A DNA stretch of 64,000 bases from Parietichytrium sp. I65-24A. Taxonomy: Eukaryota > Sar > Bigyra > Thraustochytrida > Thraustochytriidae. The notes under the pieces are model-generated. The model was not told where the DNA came from. It saw nothing but the letters and a program-made list of their open reading frames with translations, and did not search any database. The translations under genes and the position numbers were made by a program. Below, one piece after another: positions 20,699-31,858 of this stretch (the first letter of the stretch is position 1; every line of letters starts with the position of its first letter). The stretch covers positions 558,001 through 622,000 of the forward strand of contig BLSF01000016.1 in the NCBI GenBank assembly GCA_012862575.1, read 5' to 3'.

Positions 20699-21016
20699 CT
20701 AGCAGTACAAGGCGCAAGGCGCGGTGAACATGAGGCCGAACCCAGCGTACTGGCCCCACAGCGCAGCATACCTCTCGGCGGCGGAGGAGCTGTGCTCGTA
20801 GGTTCTCGGAGAAGAGTTGCGCTTGGATTTCTTGGACTTGGAAAGTCGCACGGCGAAAGACGCCTCCGCGGGGCGCACTGCATTGTGCTTGTTGGAGTCG
20901 CAAAAGCTGCCTTCGAACTCCTCCTGCTCCACCTGCCCTGGCTCCCGCGAGGCGAGGCGAGCAATCTCCAGGTCGTCTTTCTTTGCGGAAGCGCGGCTCT
21001 TACGGAAGATTCCCAT
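20699..21016 (-). CDS. Small hypothetical protein (105 aa), uncertain
   Basis: The ORF starts MGIFRKSRASAKKDDLE at 21016. A basic N-terminus is followed by an acidic EQEEFEGSFCDSN stretch, a Ser/Lys/Arg-rich middle and a short C-terminal tail with aromatic and hydrophobic residues (WGQYAGFGLMFTAPCALYC). No domain is recognised. MG at the N-terminus could allow myristoylation, which is only a thought. The order basic start, EFE..SFC, Ser/Lys-rich also occurs in the ORF at 22516-22806, which is the main reason to list it. It may be spurious. Confidence 0.3.
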   Translation of the reverse strand: MGIFRKSRASAKKDDLEIARLASREPGQVEQEEFEGSFCDSNKHNAVRPAEASFAVRLSKSKKSKRNSSPRTYEHSSSAAERYAALWGQYAGFGLMFTAPCALYC

Positions 21017-22515
21017 CTTGGTCTCCAAATTTCGTCTGGAACAGTTTGCAACCTCGATATCGCTATTCTCAATTCGCTATTCACCGTTGTGCAGCTCTTG
21101 GCTTCTCTTGCTACTGTTTTTTGGTCTTGCTCTTGCTTTTGCGGCGCGTTGTGGGTCTGCCTATCAACTGAGCAGCTTTTTGTCTTGCCCGAAAACAACC
21201 GTCTTGCGTCGGCCGGCGTTACTGACTCGCATTCCAAATGCCTTTGCTATTAAAATTGAAAGTGAACAAAGCAAAGTAAGCAAACTGATCTTTCTCTTTC
21301 TCTCTTTGGAAGTACTAGTAGTACTAGTGCACATACACATAGATTCCCTCCTAGTCTGGCCATATTGATGGAGGGTTTGTTAGCGTAAAGAATAGGATGC
21401 GCACCGATTGGCGCTGAGGTTGCTGAGGGGGGGGTGCTATGCAGTAGCTACGCTGTGCGGTAGCCCTCGTCCGGGACACAGGTTTGTAACGCCTGCTGCT
21501 GAACCACCTAAGAAAAATTACCAAATTATAATAATTACTAGGCATTGTGGGTAGTAAATGCTAGTGATCTTCATTGACTCAACTTGTTCACTGAAACTGA
21601 AGGGCTTTGCAGAGCAGAAGGGTGTCAGCAATGTCATGAATAGGAGCTGAACTGTTGCTTCAAAGTAGTCAGCCGTCTGTTCACAAGAGAGCGAGATACT
21701 GGTACTTGTACGTCAACTTTACAAAAGTTAAAGAAGAAGTTCGAGCGAAAGTTCAGGACTGGGGAATGGCTTTGCAAAAGTGGTTCCGAGCATTTGGAGC
21801 AACTCTTCAGCGCAGAAGATTTCCTGTGAGCTCGGTAAGTGGTTTGCATGGAGCCCTCGAACCTCGAACTGGTCATGTTGCCTGTGTCCGAAGAGAAGAC
21901 ACCAGCGACCGCTCAAGGCTTTGCTTCCCATCACGCTATGATTTGCAAATTGTGAGGGTTTTTGCTTCCCACCTGGCGGAGATTCGCAAACATAGACGGT
22001 CCGTGCTGCCCTGCTGACGTCTGTTTCCGAATTTCTCGCTCCGTCTCTCCTACCGCGTCCCTCGACGAACCTGACACCTTCGCCGCAGACTAATGAAGCA
22101 CCTTTTGAACTCCGCCAAGAATGAAAACGTGGGGCACTCTTCTCATGATTCGGGAGCAGCTTTGATGCGCACAAGTAGCTCCACATCTTGCCCATTCGCT
22201 TCCAACGTCTGCCATTGCGCGTAGAGCACGCGTTGCATTTTAAGAACCCGCCAAGTAGTCCGCAATTCTCTAATTTTCGCCAAATATTTCAGGGTGATGC
22301 ATGCCCAGCCGCCGAGCACCACTGCGCGTTTCCTAATCGCTCCGCTGCGTTTGCATATCTCAACAGGATTATAAGCAACGATGAATTCACAATAAAAGTT
22401 AGAAAGAGAAGTATCGTTCTCTGAACTGCTTTTTTAATTAAAAGCCCGAAAATGAGCGAAAGGTAGAGACAGCGAGTAATAGTTATCACAAGTTTGGGAG
22501 AAAGCCCTTGGCTCT
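21017..22515. other. Intergenic region, possible unrecognised exons
   Basis: About 1.5 kb between two small minus-strand ORFs. A plus-strand frame up to a GTAAGT at about 21836 (ending RAFGATLQRRRFPVSS) is protein-like, but I could not connect it to another exon. A minus-strand frame at 21728-22195 has a Met start but no recognisable domain. Confidence 0.35.
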
Positions 22516-22806
22516 TTAGATCACAGCCAAGTCATTGCCCAAGTCTGGGCGCACAATTTTTTTGCTAGAGCGGAACACAGAGACGCGCTTCTTCATGCTT
22601 GACTTGTTGGAAAACGAGCTGGTCGAAAAGGATGTGGAGCTCGTTGAAGGGCTGTACGGGGAGCCAAGCTCATCCTCTTCGCAAAAGGACAATGTTTCGA
22701 ACTCATCTTCCATTGAGAGCAGCGTTGGCGAGACAGGCTCGCTTTCGAGCTCGTCAAGGCTCGCGCCTTTCCTGCTCTTGGACGACCTCCACTTGAAAAG
22801 CTTCAT
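22516..22806 (-). CDS. Small Ser-rich hypothetical protein (96 aa), uncertain
   Basis: The ORF starts MKLFKWRSSKSRKGASLDEL. It contains an acidic MEDEFETLSFCEEDELG segment, a Ser/Thr-rich stretch and a basic C-terminus (KKRVSVFRSSKKIVRP). Composition resembles a small intrinsically disordered, phosphorylatable protein. It resembles the ORF at 20699-21016 in layout (basic start, EFE..SFC, Ser/Lys region). No known family. Confidence 0.4.
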   Translation of the reverse strand: MKLFKWRSSKSRKGASLDELESEPVSPTLLSMEDEFETLSFCEEDELGSPYSPSTSSTSFSTSSFSNKSSMKKRVSVFRSSKKIVRPDLGNDLAVI

Positions 22807-24263
22807 TTCTCTCCCGAGTCCTTGCTTCCGACTTTGGCAACTCGGAAGTCAATCTTAAGCCAGCTAGCAATGCAGGGTCGTGTGCACTGGAGAGGCGACG
22901 CTTCAAGTTTGGGGTCTGCAGGTTGCTTGTCTTTGCTGCTGGCCCATCGCTTCTCTATTTCGACCACCTTAGAGAACGACCCCGCGTTGCCTCCCATCTC
23001 ATTCCATTTACAGTCTCAATCTTGTTCAACAAGGAGATGAAACGCGAGGACCGGCTCCACTATCCTTCCATACTCGCCGTCCAAAGACCAGTCGGATGGG
23101 CCGGGCAACGAGAGTACCGGCAGCTAATTTCCCTTTACCAACAGACCAAAAAAGCAAAAGCAATTTAACTCTCCATTGCAGCTGGGTTTTCGTGCTACTC
23201 GAGCAAGCCAAGGCCTCAATCTTGATTCACAGTCAACAACAAACACACACACACAAGGAAAGCCCTACTTCGAAGCGAGTGCGAACTTTTTCACAGCAAG
23301 CTCAACCCTCGGCTGCCAGCCAGATCCCGACGCTTTCGTCGCTAATTTCACTGATTTACATTCACAATTCACATCTCACATGTCCATGTCAATCAATCAA
23401 TCAATCAATCAATCAGTCAGTCTTGACTTGAGTCAATCAGTCAATCAATGGAACAAACAAACATACAAACATACAAACAAACAGTTTTTTGAAAGTAAAG
23501 CCTCTCAACCAACCAACGGTCCGCCCCATACACGAGAGCTGAGCTCCGCTGATCTGATCTCGGCCGGCCGTCGCGCGACGTGAGCCATGAGTGAACGCGT
23601 TCACGACTTGGCCCGCCTCGCATCTCCGCGCATTTCCGGACTACTGTTCCTCTTACCTCGGTCGCTGGCATTGCAGTTGCTTCAGCAATCCAACCGTTGG
23701 AGGCTCTAACTTCGGAAGTGGCCGAGAGCAGCGCTATACAGAGCTGCGAAGAAGAGGCCGAGAGGTCCAGAGACGACGAGCTTTTGAGATTCAAAAGAGT
23801 AGTAGGGACACAGCTTTTCTTCGGGAGAAAAAAGCTGCTCATCTGCTGTGTAAATTGGATGAATGAATGGGTTTGAATGAATGGATGAATGAGCAAATGC
23901 ACGACGGTGAAGGAGCCAGTTGCAGGTGGTTGTGGGGGTTGTGAGAAAGCTGAGTGAGGTTCAGCATCCATTGTATAGCCTAATCTTAATTAAAAGATCT
24001 GGATTTCAGCTTCAAGGGACACGCAGGCAGACTCCGTGCTCGCAAGAAGAAGGCTAGGGTTTCTCGCGCTCCTCACTTACTTATTCTTCCTTTTTAGCCA
24101 ACCAACACGAGGAAAGAAGAAGAAGAACAACAAAGAATGCAATGCAGCGCAGTGCTTGTTAGTGTGAATGAGGGTGAGTGTCTGCGAGTAAAATAGTCAA
24201 GCGAAAGGAGAAGGGTTTGATATTGTGTGCAATGAGCGAAATTAAGCGTAGAAATAGAATAAA
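22807..24263. other. Intergenic region, no gene recognised
   Basis: About 1.5 kb upstream of the small ORF and downstream of the SET gene. It contains an AATC tetranucleotide run near 23388-23417, an ACAAAC run near 23455-23480 and GAATGAATG words near 23865-23895. Some short frames near 23587-23870 are open in more than one phase, but none has a recognisable motif. Confidence 0.45.
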
Positions 24264-25583
24264 TCAGTCCATGTCCTCCAGAGCGGACGTATCGATTGGA
24301 GCCTCGTCCTCTGCCTTCGCAACAACCTTAACGAGGTTTTCCACCGCAGCAATGGCTTTATCTAGGATACGGGACTCCGACATTCGCAAGTAAAGAGCCA
24401 TCCTTTCCCTGTCAGAGAGCTCGCTCGCCTTCATAGCAAGCTGTAAATCCTTCATGCGGTCTCCGCCGTTGTAAAAGGACGCCTTGCGCTCCACTAGAGC
24501 AGTTTGAAGCGCAGAGAGAACCTGCAGGTCAGGCTTTACATTCCCAACTGGGACTGGGAGCAAGCGCTGGCAATGGAGTGCAACAATGAGATCTACAGGG
24601 AGAGGCTTTGCTTCTGTCAACAGGAAAGGCGCGCGATTTGGATCAACACCTGGCAGGTACTTGGACAGCTCTTGTTGCACCCTTGGGTAGATCTCTGAAG
24701 CCGGATTCATGGTGGCCCAAATCTGCACCTCTTGCTTTTCGCTGCATTTTGGTGGGCGCGTTGTGAAACCATAGAGCATGGCGAGCCGCGTGTTTGTAGT
24801 CGGAGTGTAGTTGATGTAGACTTGACTGCCTTTGGCGAAATTTTCCTTCGCGCGGATCTCCACACAGTGCTTTGGCACGTTTCGAGTTCGTGTAACAGGG
24901 CCGGAAAAGTCTGTGTTAAACATATCAGCGTACGGAACAATAGCACGAACGTTGTCACCCTTCAGGCTATCCAGAAAGTCCATCGCACGAGACCAAATAA
25001 CGCTGCACGCCCACTTGTAAGTTTTGTAAGAATACTTTTCTTCCCCTGCGACAATTTCGAAGACCTCCTTATTGGGAAGCAGGACATTGCTCAGGATTCG
25101 CGCAAAGTCCTCGCGAAGCTGGGTCTTCAAGCGCTGAGCCACAGCATAGCTATCAGTGCCTTTCACAAGCTCCAACTCGTCCTCAGTCCAAAACACAGTC
25201 TGATTCAGAGCGGAAGGGCCTTCCTGCACCTCGGGCAAAATGCTCAAGTATTCCACAAAAGCAGGGTCGAGTTGAGCGTGATGATCCGGGCATCTCGCCC
25301 ACATCAGGAACACAGCCACAAGCTCAGTTTCGTCCAATTTTCCTTCTTTGCGAGCTTGCCTGAGAGCACCTCTCACCTTCTTGGGACCAAGTGTATCGCA
25401 AATATTGTTCGCCGAAAGCAAGCATTCCTCTGGCACGCTCATCAGTAATTCACCAGCTTTAATATCTTCCCGTGCGCGGATTCCTCTGCCAGTATCTTCA
25501 AACTCATAAACTTCCATCAAATCAGATCGAACTTGTCCTCCATTTTTGGTCACCCAGCCAAAGTATTTCTCTTGGTTGGCCAT
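24264..25583 (-). CDS. SET-domain lysine methyltransferase, Rubisco-LSMT/SETD3/SETD6 type
   Basis: 439 residues from the ATG at 25583 (the frame stays open further upstream but without ATG). The family transfers methyl groups from S-adenosylmethionine to Lys or His of non-histone proteins, including plastid Rubisco and aldolase in plants. Seen: an N-terminal SET half (GRGIRAREDIKAGELLMSVP), an inserted helical iSET region, then SRAMDFLDSLKGDNVRAIVP and YADMFNTDFSG at the SAM-binding site, INYTPTTNTRLAMLYGF near the catalytic Tyr, and the C-terminal helical Rubisco-substrate-binding domain. The usual N-H of the ...FNH motif is N-T here. No obvious plastid transit peptide is visible, so a cytosolic or nuclear SETD3/6-like role is equally possible. 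Confidence 0.85.
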   Translation of the reverse strand: MANQEKYFGWVTKNGGQVRSDLMEVYEFEDTGRGIRAREDIKAGELLMSVPEECLLSANNICDTLGPKKVRGALRQARKEGKLDETELVAVFLMWARCPDHHAQLDPAFVEYLSILPEVQEGPSALNQTVFWTEDELELVKGTDSYAVAQRLKTQLREDFARILSNVLLPNKEVFEIVAGEEKYSYKTYKWACSVIWSRAMDFLDSLKGDNVRAIVPYADMFNTDFSGPVTRTRNVPKHCVEIRAKENFAKGSQVYINYTPTTNTRLAMLYGFTTRPPKCSEKQEVQIWATMNPASEIYPRVQQELSKYLPGVDPNRAPFLLTEAKPLPVDLIVALHCQRLLPVPVGNVKPDLQVLSALQTALVERKASFYNGGDRMKDLQLAMKASELSDRERMALYLRMSESRILDKAIAAVENLVKVVAKAEDEAPIDTSALEDMD

Positions 25584-26129
25584 CTTTAAGAATCTTTTCC
25601 AGTCTAGTCTTGCCAAACCCAATTCCGCCACCAACCCTACCTGATAACTGCTACACCGTAACTAATCGCGTCTAGATAAATGCAGTGTACTACTACTACT
25701 AATTTATCGTCCTCGAGTACCTTTTGCGATGCACAGAGTTGTCACTGAGTATGCTGAGTTGCTGTGTTTCGTCGCCAATCGATTGGCACACACCACCGTC
25801 AAGACTATTCAAGACCGTTCAAGACTCCAGAGAACATTCACTCCTTCACGAACAACTCCTTTGATCCCCTTTATACTCAGTTTTTTAATAGATACGGTAG
25901 CCGGGTTTTCGACGCAGTCTCCATATGGAAACATTCGATGGTGAGGCTCTGGTTATGCAAGTCCAGTAGCGGTATTTAACGGGGAAGAAATGGCGCGCAG
26001 GAGACCCCTGAGGCACTTCCTTCTCCGAAAACACCAAAAACATCCGAAAACACAGAAAACACTTGGTCGAAAGTGTCGAAAAGTATCGACTCGGACGAAC
26101 GAACAGAGACCAAAAGAGAGAGATCCAAG
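25584..26129. other. Divergent promoter region
   Basis: 546 bases between the start of the SET gene (-) and the start of TTC1 (+), hence holding both 5' regions. A TATA-box-like element is not obvious; AAACACC(A)AAAAACA repeats lie near 26025-26065. Confidence 0.5.
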
Positions 26130-27131
26130 ATGGTGGAAGTGGAATACTTGTCTTCGTCAGAGCCTGAAGATGGCGAAGAGGACGAAAAGGAGTCGTGCGA
26201 TGCGGTCTCCGAGGACCCTCAATTGTAAGTTTGGACGCACTGGACTTGTTGTTTTAGGAGGATGAAAAAGTGGCCTGTTGTTGAGTTGTGTATTGGGCGC
26301 GAAAGATTTGCGGAATCCAGAGTTGGGATGGGGACTGGGATTGGCCGCTTGCATGTGACTGACTTGCTTGATGACGGAATGGTTTGTCTTGCTAGGGTGC
26401 ATCCTGCGTATATGGGCACGGAGCGGATACCCCAGAGGAATTTGGAAAGTGTAAGTGTTCCATGGGCTTTGCCCATCGCGGAAGATCATCGGGCTGGGGT
26501 TTTCTTGTTTTTTATTTGCCTAACTCGTTTTTGGTTGCTTTGATTAAATGGGAACCAGGTCGTCAATCACCCCGCGAGCGTGAGAAAAGTAGTGAAAGAT
26601 GCCAAACGTGCATCTGAGCTAAAGGAGAAGGGAAATGAATTGTACAAAGCCAAAAAGTATACGGAAGCCATCGAGCTCTACTCTGACGCCCTGGAATGCT
26701 GCCCAGAATCCGATGACTTCAAGTATAGCGCCGCAGTGTTTCTTAGCAACCGAGCTGCTTGTTTTCTAAGTCTTGGGCACTACGAAGAAGTGGTCGATGA
26801 TTGCACAGACGCCTTGGAACTAGATCCTCGGTACGTGAAGGCGCTCATGAGACGTGCACAAGCACACGAGCAACTGGACAACATGGACGCCGCACTTGAG
26901 GACCTCAACAAGGTGCTTGAAATCGACCCAACACTGCACAGTGCTCGCAAAGAGCAATCTCGCGTTGACGCCATTGTCAAGAAAAAGCATGAGGAGATGA
27001 AGGACGAGATGATGTCCAAGCTGAAGGACTTGGGAAACACCGTATTGGGCAAATTCGGCCTCAGTCTGGACAACTTTAAAACTGTTCAAGACCCTCAGAC
27101 AGGAAGCTACAGTATATCTTTCCAACAGTAA
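26130..27131 (+). CDS. TTC1: Tetratricopeptide repeat protein 1 (TTC1) orthologue, 3 exons
   Basis: The best gene model is exons 26130-26224, 26396-26450 and 26559-27131 (240 residues). Introns are GTAAGT...GCTAG (171 nt) and GTAAGT...ACCAG (108 nt); phases agree. Exon 3 alone carries the recognisable part: three TPR units (KEKGNELYKAKKYTEAIELYS; SNRAACFLSLGHYEEVVDDC; KALMRRAQAHEQLDNMDAAL), then the family-specific tail MSKLKDLGNTVLGKFGLS and QDPQTGSYSISF, which is the TTC1 signature. Exon 1 encodes an acidic start (MVEVEYLSSSEPEDGEEDE). TTC1 binds Hsp90/Hsp70 tails and small GTPases in animals; here an adaptor or co-chaperone role is inferred. The middle exon is weakly supported, since it encodes only 18-19 residues without a motif. 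Confidence 0.85.
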
Positions 27132-27348
27132 AAGGGAAAACACGAACCATATTTTGCATACAGAACTCAGGCCTTGTTGTCTCTTACACATCATATCCCC
27201 ATGCCTTATCACTCGGAAATCGGAAAGTTCAACTTGTTGTCAAAGTAAAGGACTGCTTCATAACGCTTGTTTTTCTCTCGCTTTTTCTTTTTTTAAAATA
27301 GGAAAAGTGCAAAAAGAGATACTATTGCGAGAGATACTGGGAAAGCAT

Positions 27349-28515
27349 CTAAACCTGGCGTCCAGGCAAATACAGAGAGCTTTGCTGGTATGACGCCTTG
27401 ATGTAGTAATAGCAAAAGTCTGCCATGATTGCAATGTGGATGAACTGGCACAGCAAAACGAAGCGGCCGGTCCAACCCCCAGTGATCCCGATTGAGTGCT
27501 TGTCGGACAACTCGTGGTACGAGCTTGCCCAGAAAACGGTGTCAAAGAACCGCGCAAGCTAGAGAACGCCACGTTAGGTCAGGCCTCTGTAATTGTGATT
27601 CTAGGCAACGGGGAGTAGAAAAAAAACTTACACCGATCGCAAAACAAAAGTGGCTCACCCATGGCTCGACAGCCTGACCAGACTTTTGGAGCATGTAGAA
27701 TTGTGGCAAGATCGCAACAACCTCCAAATACTGAGCGAACGTCCAAGCAATATCGGTGAAAGGATTCTTGTTTAGCGATGGGTGCAATAGGAGCGCCAAG
27801 ATCAAGCACGGCACAACGAGTATCAGAACGGCAAACTCCTGTGACAGGTGAAGTATTGGACCAAGACGATAAGGCGCGGTTAGATATAACCCGTTTGGCT
27901 TCGAGCCCCCGGCATGTGAAAGCTAAGACTTACGTTTGGTAGGTCCTTCATTTTACCGAAAGAATCGTTTTGAGCGGAATAAGTGCTCCTGTATGTATTT
28001 AAAACGAAGAAAATGAGGACGCCCACCACAATAAGGCTGAGAACCTCCACAATCTGGTACATGTAGTCCCCGGAGGAGTCGTACGGAAGATCTGTGACAT
28101 TAAAACAATGAACGCGGTCAGACACGAATCCAAAGACGTCTACCAAACATAAACCAAAAAAACAACACAACCTCGCTCTCTCCGACGCTCCAGACTTACA
28201 TCCTTCGTAGATGAGAATGCTGCACAACCGACCCAAGAACACAAGAGCGTACAGCTCAAGTGTCTTGAGAGACACGCCAGAGCAGCTCTTCTCGGTCTTG
28301 AACTGCACCAGGAGGAACGTGAGCCCAAAAAACCTCGTCAGCCCTCCCAGCGTGAGCAGGAAGGAGAAGTCGCCATCACTAAATCCATGGTACACAAACA
28401 ACATGAACGCGAACCCGGTCACATACATGATGATGTTGAGCCTGTTTCTCATCACAAACTCCTTCCTCCGTGCTGGGTTCAGCATCGTCTCCTTGAAATC
28501 CGTCAACTTTTCCAT
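27349..28515 (-). CDS. KDEL-receptor (ERD2)-like protein, 4 exons
   Basis: Minus-strand exons 28515-28200, 28091-27934, 27838-27632 and 27558-27349; all introns are GTAAGT...AG and all phases fit, giving 296 residues. The family retrieves ER proteins with HDEL/KDEL tails from Golgi to ER; this long form resembles the plant ERD2-like branch. Seen: an N-terminal extension with a first TM helix, GGLTRFFGLTFLLVQFKTEK and CSGVSLKTLELYALVF, LIYEGYLPYDSSGDYMYQ across the first splice site, then WTFAQYLEVVAILPQFYML (matching the ERD2 WTFSIYLESVAILPQ), FAIGLARFFDTVFW across the third, and a C-terminal ADFCYYYIKASYQQS. Convergent with TTC1, whose stop is 217 bases away. Confidence 0.92.
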
Positions 28516-29620
28516 CTTCGCCGCCCTTTCTACACCTTTGAAAAAGAATCAACGCCACAGACCCGAAAACAACTAAAAATTCCTCTCTAACGTTCTTTCT
28601 TCCCAACCACCTCACAGATCAATCCCAAACTCTCTCTCCAATGACAACGCTCCACGCTCCACGCTCTTTCCTCTTTCTCGCAAAGGAAATTTCCGTTTCC
28701 GATGCGACCAGCCCCGCACTTGCCGATGCGTCCCAAATTCGTCCCACTTGGTACTCTTGTACTCTTTGTTGCCCGCAGAAAAGCAGAAAAGCAGAAAAGG
28801 AGTCTGCGGAGAACATGTCAACTACGTGAACGACGGCGTTTCACTAGCAGTAGCTATGCCGCCCAATGTAACTCTTAGCGTGAAAAATGGAAGAGAGGAA
28901 GAGGACGGCATCCTCGATCTTTTTGCCCTGCTGACGCAAGCTGCTGACCGGCCTCACGGGCGAGCTCGGGATGGCGTCATCCCAGCCGTTTTCTTTGGAA
29001 CTATTCTGCAGTTATGGAGTACGATAGGAGGTCTACAGGGGAGGAAGGGCCAGCGTGGCTCGTTCATCTTGTTCGTGAGCAAAGAACTGTTCTACGGGAA
29101 GGGACTGCTAGACTTCTCCATAGCTACTACTATAGTAGAAGTATCGGTTCGCTCGCGGTGGGCCGAGCCCTGCGTACATGTGCGTACAGCATTTTTGTTG
29201 TTGTGAAACTTCATTGAACAAAAACGTTTTGGAATGTTTTGGACGTGCGAAACGTTTCGGTTTTTGGTTTTGTATGTATCCTTGAAATTGGAATCACGAA
29301 TAACCACGATCAGCCAGTACTGGTTTTGAATTAGAATGAATAGATTTGTGGTTGAACGTTGTTTGTCACGGCGTGCCATCAAAGTCTCTCCGACTTTTTC
29401 TCTTTGAACGTACCATTTGTTCGCTCTGCATGGGTGTACTCAGCGCCAGTACACGTGAGGGAAGGCTTTATGACCGCCACTGGAAAAGAGCACAGTGGGC
29501 TTTGGTGCGCTCGCAGAGAAATGTATGGATGAAACGGAGCGAGCAGTCATGAAGGAGGAGGGATTATGGTTCAAAGCAGGTAAATTGGTTCGAGTTTTGT
29601 CAGAAAGAAAAGCAGCAAGC
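28516..29620. other. Intergenic region, no gene recognised
   Basis: About 1.1 kb between the KDEL-receptor start and the 3' end of ATP12. One plus-strand frame (ATG at 28858, about 115 codons) starts with a fairly protein-like stretch (EEEDGILDLFALLTQAADR) but then degenerates and matches nothing I know. Confidence 0.45.
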
Positions 29621-30451
29621 CTAGGTCAAAGCGAGAAATACAGATGCCGCTGCTACTTGCGCGGTTATGTGAGCACGATCGACGTCATGCCCACCTTCCA
29701 CGAGGCCCCACTGCTGGACCTGATGCTCCTCCTCGACGCGGCATGCCTCAATCGCATCTTCAGCAGTAATACGCCTCTTGTACAAAGCCAAAGGAATGAT
29801 GATGGACTTGCAACCCGCGGCCAACGACTCAACTGCAGTAATTTGCCAAGCCGACATAGATTCTAGCTCCTTCCTCACGGCGTCGATTGTTTCCTGCGGA
29901 TGCGGCTCGATTTTCACTCCGTGACATACATTGACCGGCCCGTAGGTTTCCTTGGCCCACTTGACCAGGGGAGTCCAGTGCTTGTTCTGCAGCTTTACAA
30001 GCCCGCGATCCGATTCCTGCGGGTCGGCCGGGAACAAGATGGTGTCGGTGTCAAGAAATCTCATTAGCTCGCGGACCGTGTGCTCCTTCTTCTGGTCGGC
30101 AATGTCGATAGCCGTGCACGTGAGCGTCATAAGCGGCATGGATGCGGGCTCGATGTACTTCTTCTGGCGCTCCCACTCATGCGCAATCGCATTTGCCAGC
30201 GGCTTGTGCTGCACCGCGAGCGTGTGTCTATGCGGCGTCTTGAGCGACTTGCCATCAATCTCCACGGTGAACGCCCCATCTTTCTCCAACACTTGCACGG
30301 AGTCGTAGAACCTCTTCCTGCCTTTGTACGACACATGCACATTCGCATTTCGCCCTGGCTCTGACGCACTGATTGCCAACCCGCGTCTACACAACTCACT
30401 GCGAGACAACCTTCGCAGCCCAAACTTCGCAAGTCCCATCGTCCCGAGCAT
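29621..30451 (-). CDS. ATPAF2: Mitochondrial F1-ATPase assembly factor ATP12/ATPAF2
   Basis: 276 residues, single exon, ATG at 30451. The protein is a mitochondrial matrix chaperone that binds free F1 alpha subunit and hands it to the assembling F1 sector. Seen: an Arg-rich N-terminus (about 30 residues) suited to mitochondrial import; then KRFYDSVQVLEKDGAFTVEI and DGKSLKTPHRHTLAV, the conserved HEWERQKKYIEPASMPL with MTLTCTAIDIA, DTDTILFPAD, and a C-terminal SLAAGCKSIIIPLALYKRRI plus ACRVEEEHQVQQWGLVEGGH. These are the ATP12 hallmarks. Length is typical of the family. Confidence 0.95.
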   Translation of the reverse strand: MLGTMGLAKFGLRRLSRSELCRRGLAISASEPGRNANVHVSYKGRKRFYDSVQVLEKDGAFTVEIDGKSLKTPHRHTLAVQHKPLANAIAHEWERQKKYIEPASMPLMTLTCTAIDIADQKKEHTVRELMRFLDTDTILFPADPQESDRGLVKLQNKHWTPLVKWAKETYGPVNVCHGVKIEPHPQETIDAVRKELESMSAWQITAVESLAAGCKSIIIPLALYKRRITAEDAIEACRVEEEHQVQQWGLVEGGHDVDRAHITAQVAAASVFLALT

Positions 30452-31858
30452 ATCTCTTCCTGCTAATCTGTAGAACTAACACTGGCGCGCAGATATTAAC
30501 ACACTTACAGATACGCCCACACCCACACTTACACCCACACCTAGCACCCACACCTGCGCGAGGACAATTGCTGACTTGTGGTAGAAAGAAAGAAGAATGC
30601 ACAATGTACAGAGATGGAAGGAGTGGTTTACCCAAATCATAGATCACTCGCTACCACTGCTACTACTTACCTCTACCAATTCCCCGGCCGCCAAATGGCT
30701 AAATGGGGACTCTACCCAGCTGTCTATTGCTTTGGGTAGTCTTGGCAGCATTAGTTGGGTTAGCTAGGAGTTGTCATAGGACGGGGTGTTATGGAGTGCT
30801 ATGGAATGCACTAGCTGAAATGCTCGTGGCGAAGATGAGTGAGATGAGTTGATGAAGGATGGATTAGATTTGGAACATTTTGCATTGGACATCATTGGAC
30901 ATTGGAGAAGATGATGCACTGCGAAGATGGTGCGAGGCTGACTCGGAAAGGAAGGCGAAAGATACATCGGACAGAGCTTTCGTTGATTAGTTGGTTGATT
31001 GGCTGGTTGAGGCAGATGGATCCGGCTTTTGTTGCGGGTTTGAGCAAGGGATCTCGTGAAGGTTGAAAAGTTTTCGAGTTGACGTGAAAAAGCTTGACGA
31101 CAGTTGCAGGACCACGCTCAATGCTCCATGGCGATGTGCGCTTACGGAAAATGCGAGGATGGCCGCGCGCCGTGAAAGTGCCCGTCTCCATCTGATCGCG
31201 GTGGCAACGCAGCGTTCAAGACCCATTGGAGTTGGTTCCCTCTCTCGTCCTGGACGACGATCCGCGCCTCCTTTTTCCTTTGCATTAGAATTAACGATGT
31301 AACAGCGTGCTGGAAAACCCACTCCTCGTCAAATCGGACCTTGGCGCTCCGCGATCTTTTGCAGCGCCACGATGAAGCACTTTGCCACGATGTTGCACGG
31401 ATACCTCAGAAAAAGTAGGGGTCAGTAAGTTACCGTTACGGAAGAATTTGCCGAGCAATAGTTTGCTATGTACGATTGGTGACACGAATGAGAGTAGCTG
31501 AAACGCACAGAAGGACATGCACGAATGGTGATTTTTACGCTCGCCAAACTATTGGCTCTTGGTCATCCTTGGTCATCCTTGGTCTTGGTGTCAAAGTTTC
31601 GTGCAATGAGTTGACAGCGAAAATCTCGGTTTCACAATTTGTAGCTTAGCAAGGAGGTGAAGCTGTTGTTGCAAAGAGCTCCAATTAGCTAGTGGCTTCC
31701 TCTTTGCTAACGTGTACCGGCAAGGTGCGAGAGAGTAAAGAAGAAAGAGAAGAAGCAAACTTGGCAGTCGAGCAAGCACTGAGAGGACCCTGTTGACATC
31801 GGGGCTCGACGTCTCTTTTGTCGGAGCGGAGACCAGGCCATGCGGCACAGCGTTCACG
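30452..31858. other. Divergent intergenic region, no gene recognised
   Basis: About 1.4 kb shared by the 5' ends of ATP12 (-) and the coiled-coil gene (+). It has CACCCACAC-type repeats near 30510-30550 and GGTTGATTGGTT words near 30985-31010, and a TGGTCATCC repeat at 31560-31585. Short ORFs on both strands look spurious. Confidence 0.5.

Noticed and set aside
21728-22195. 155-codon minus-strand frame with ATG
   Set aside because: No recognisable motif and competing open frames on the other strand.
23441-23971. 176-codon minus-strand frame
   Set aside because: Ends in a simple-repeat-derived stretch (VCLYVCMFVCS) and begins in GAATGAATG-repeat-derived His/Pro/Phe words.
28748-29206. 152-codon plus-strand frame
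   Set aside because: Only a short part looks like protein and nothing matches a known family.
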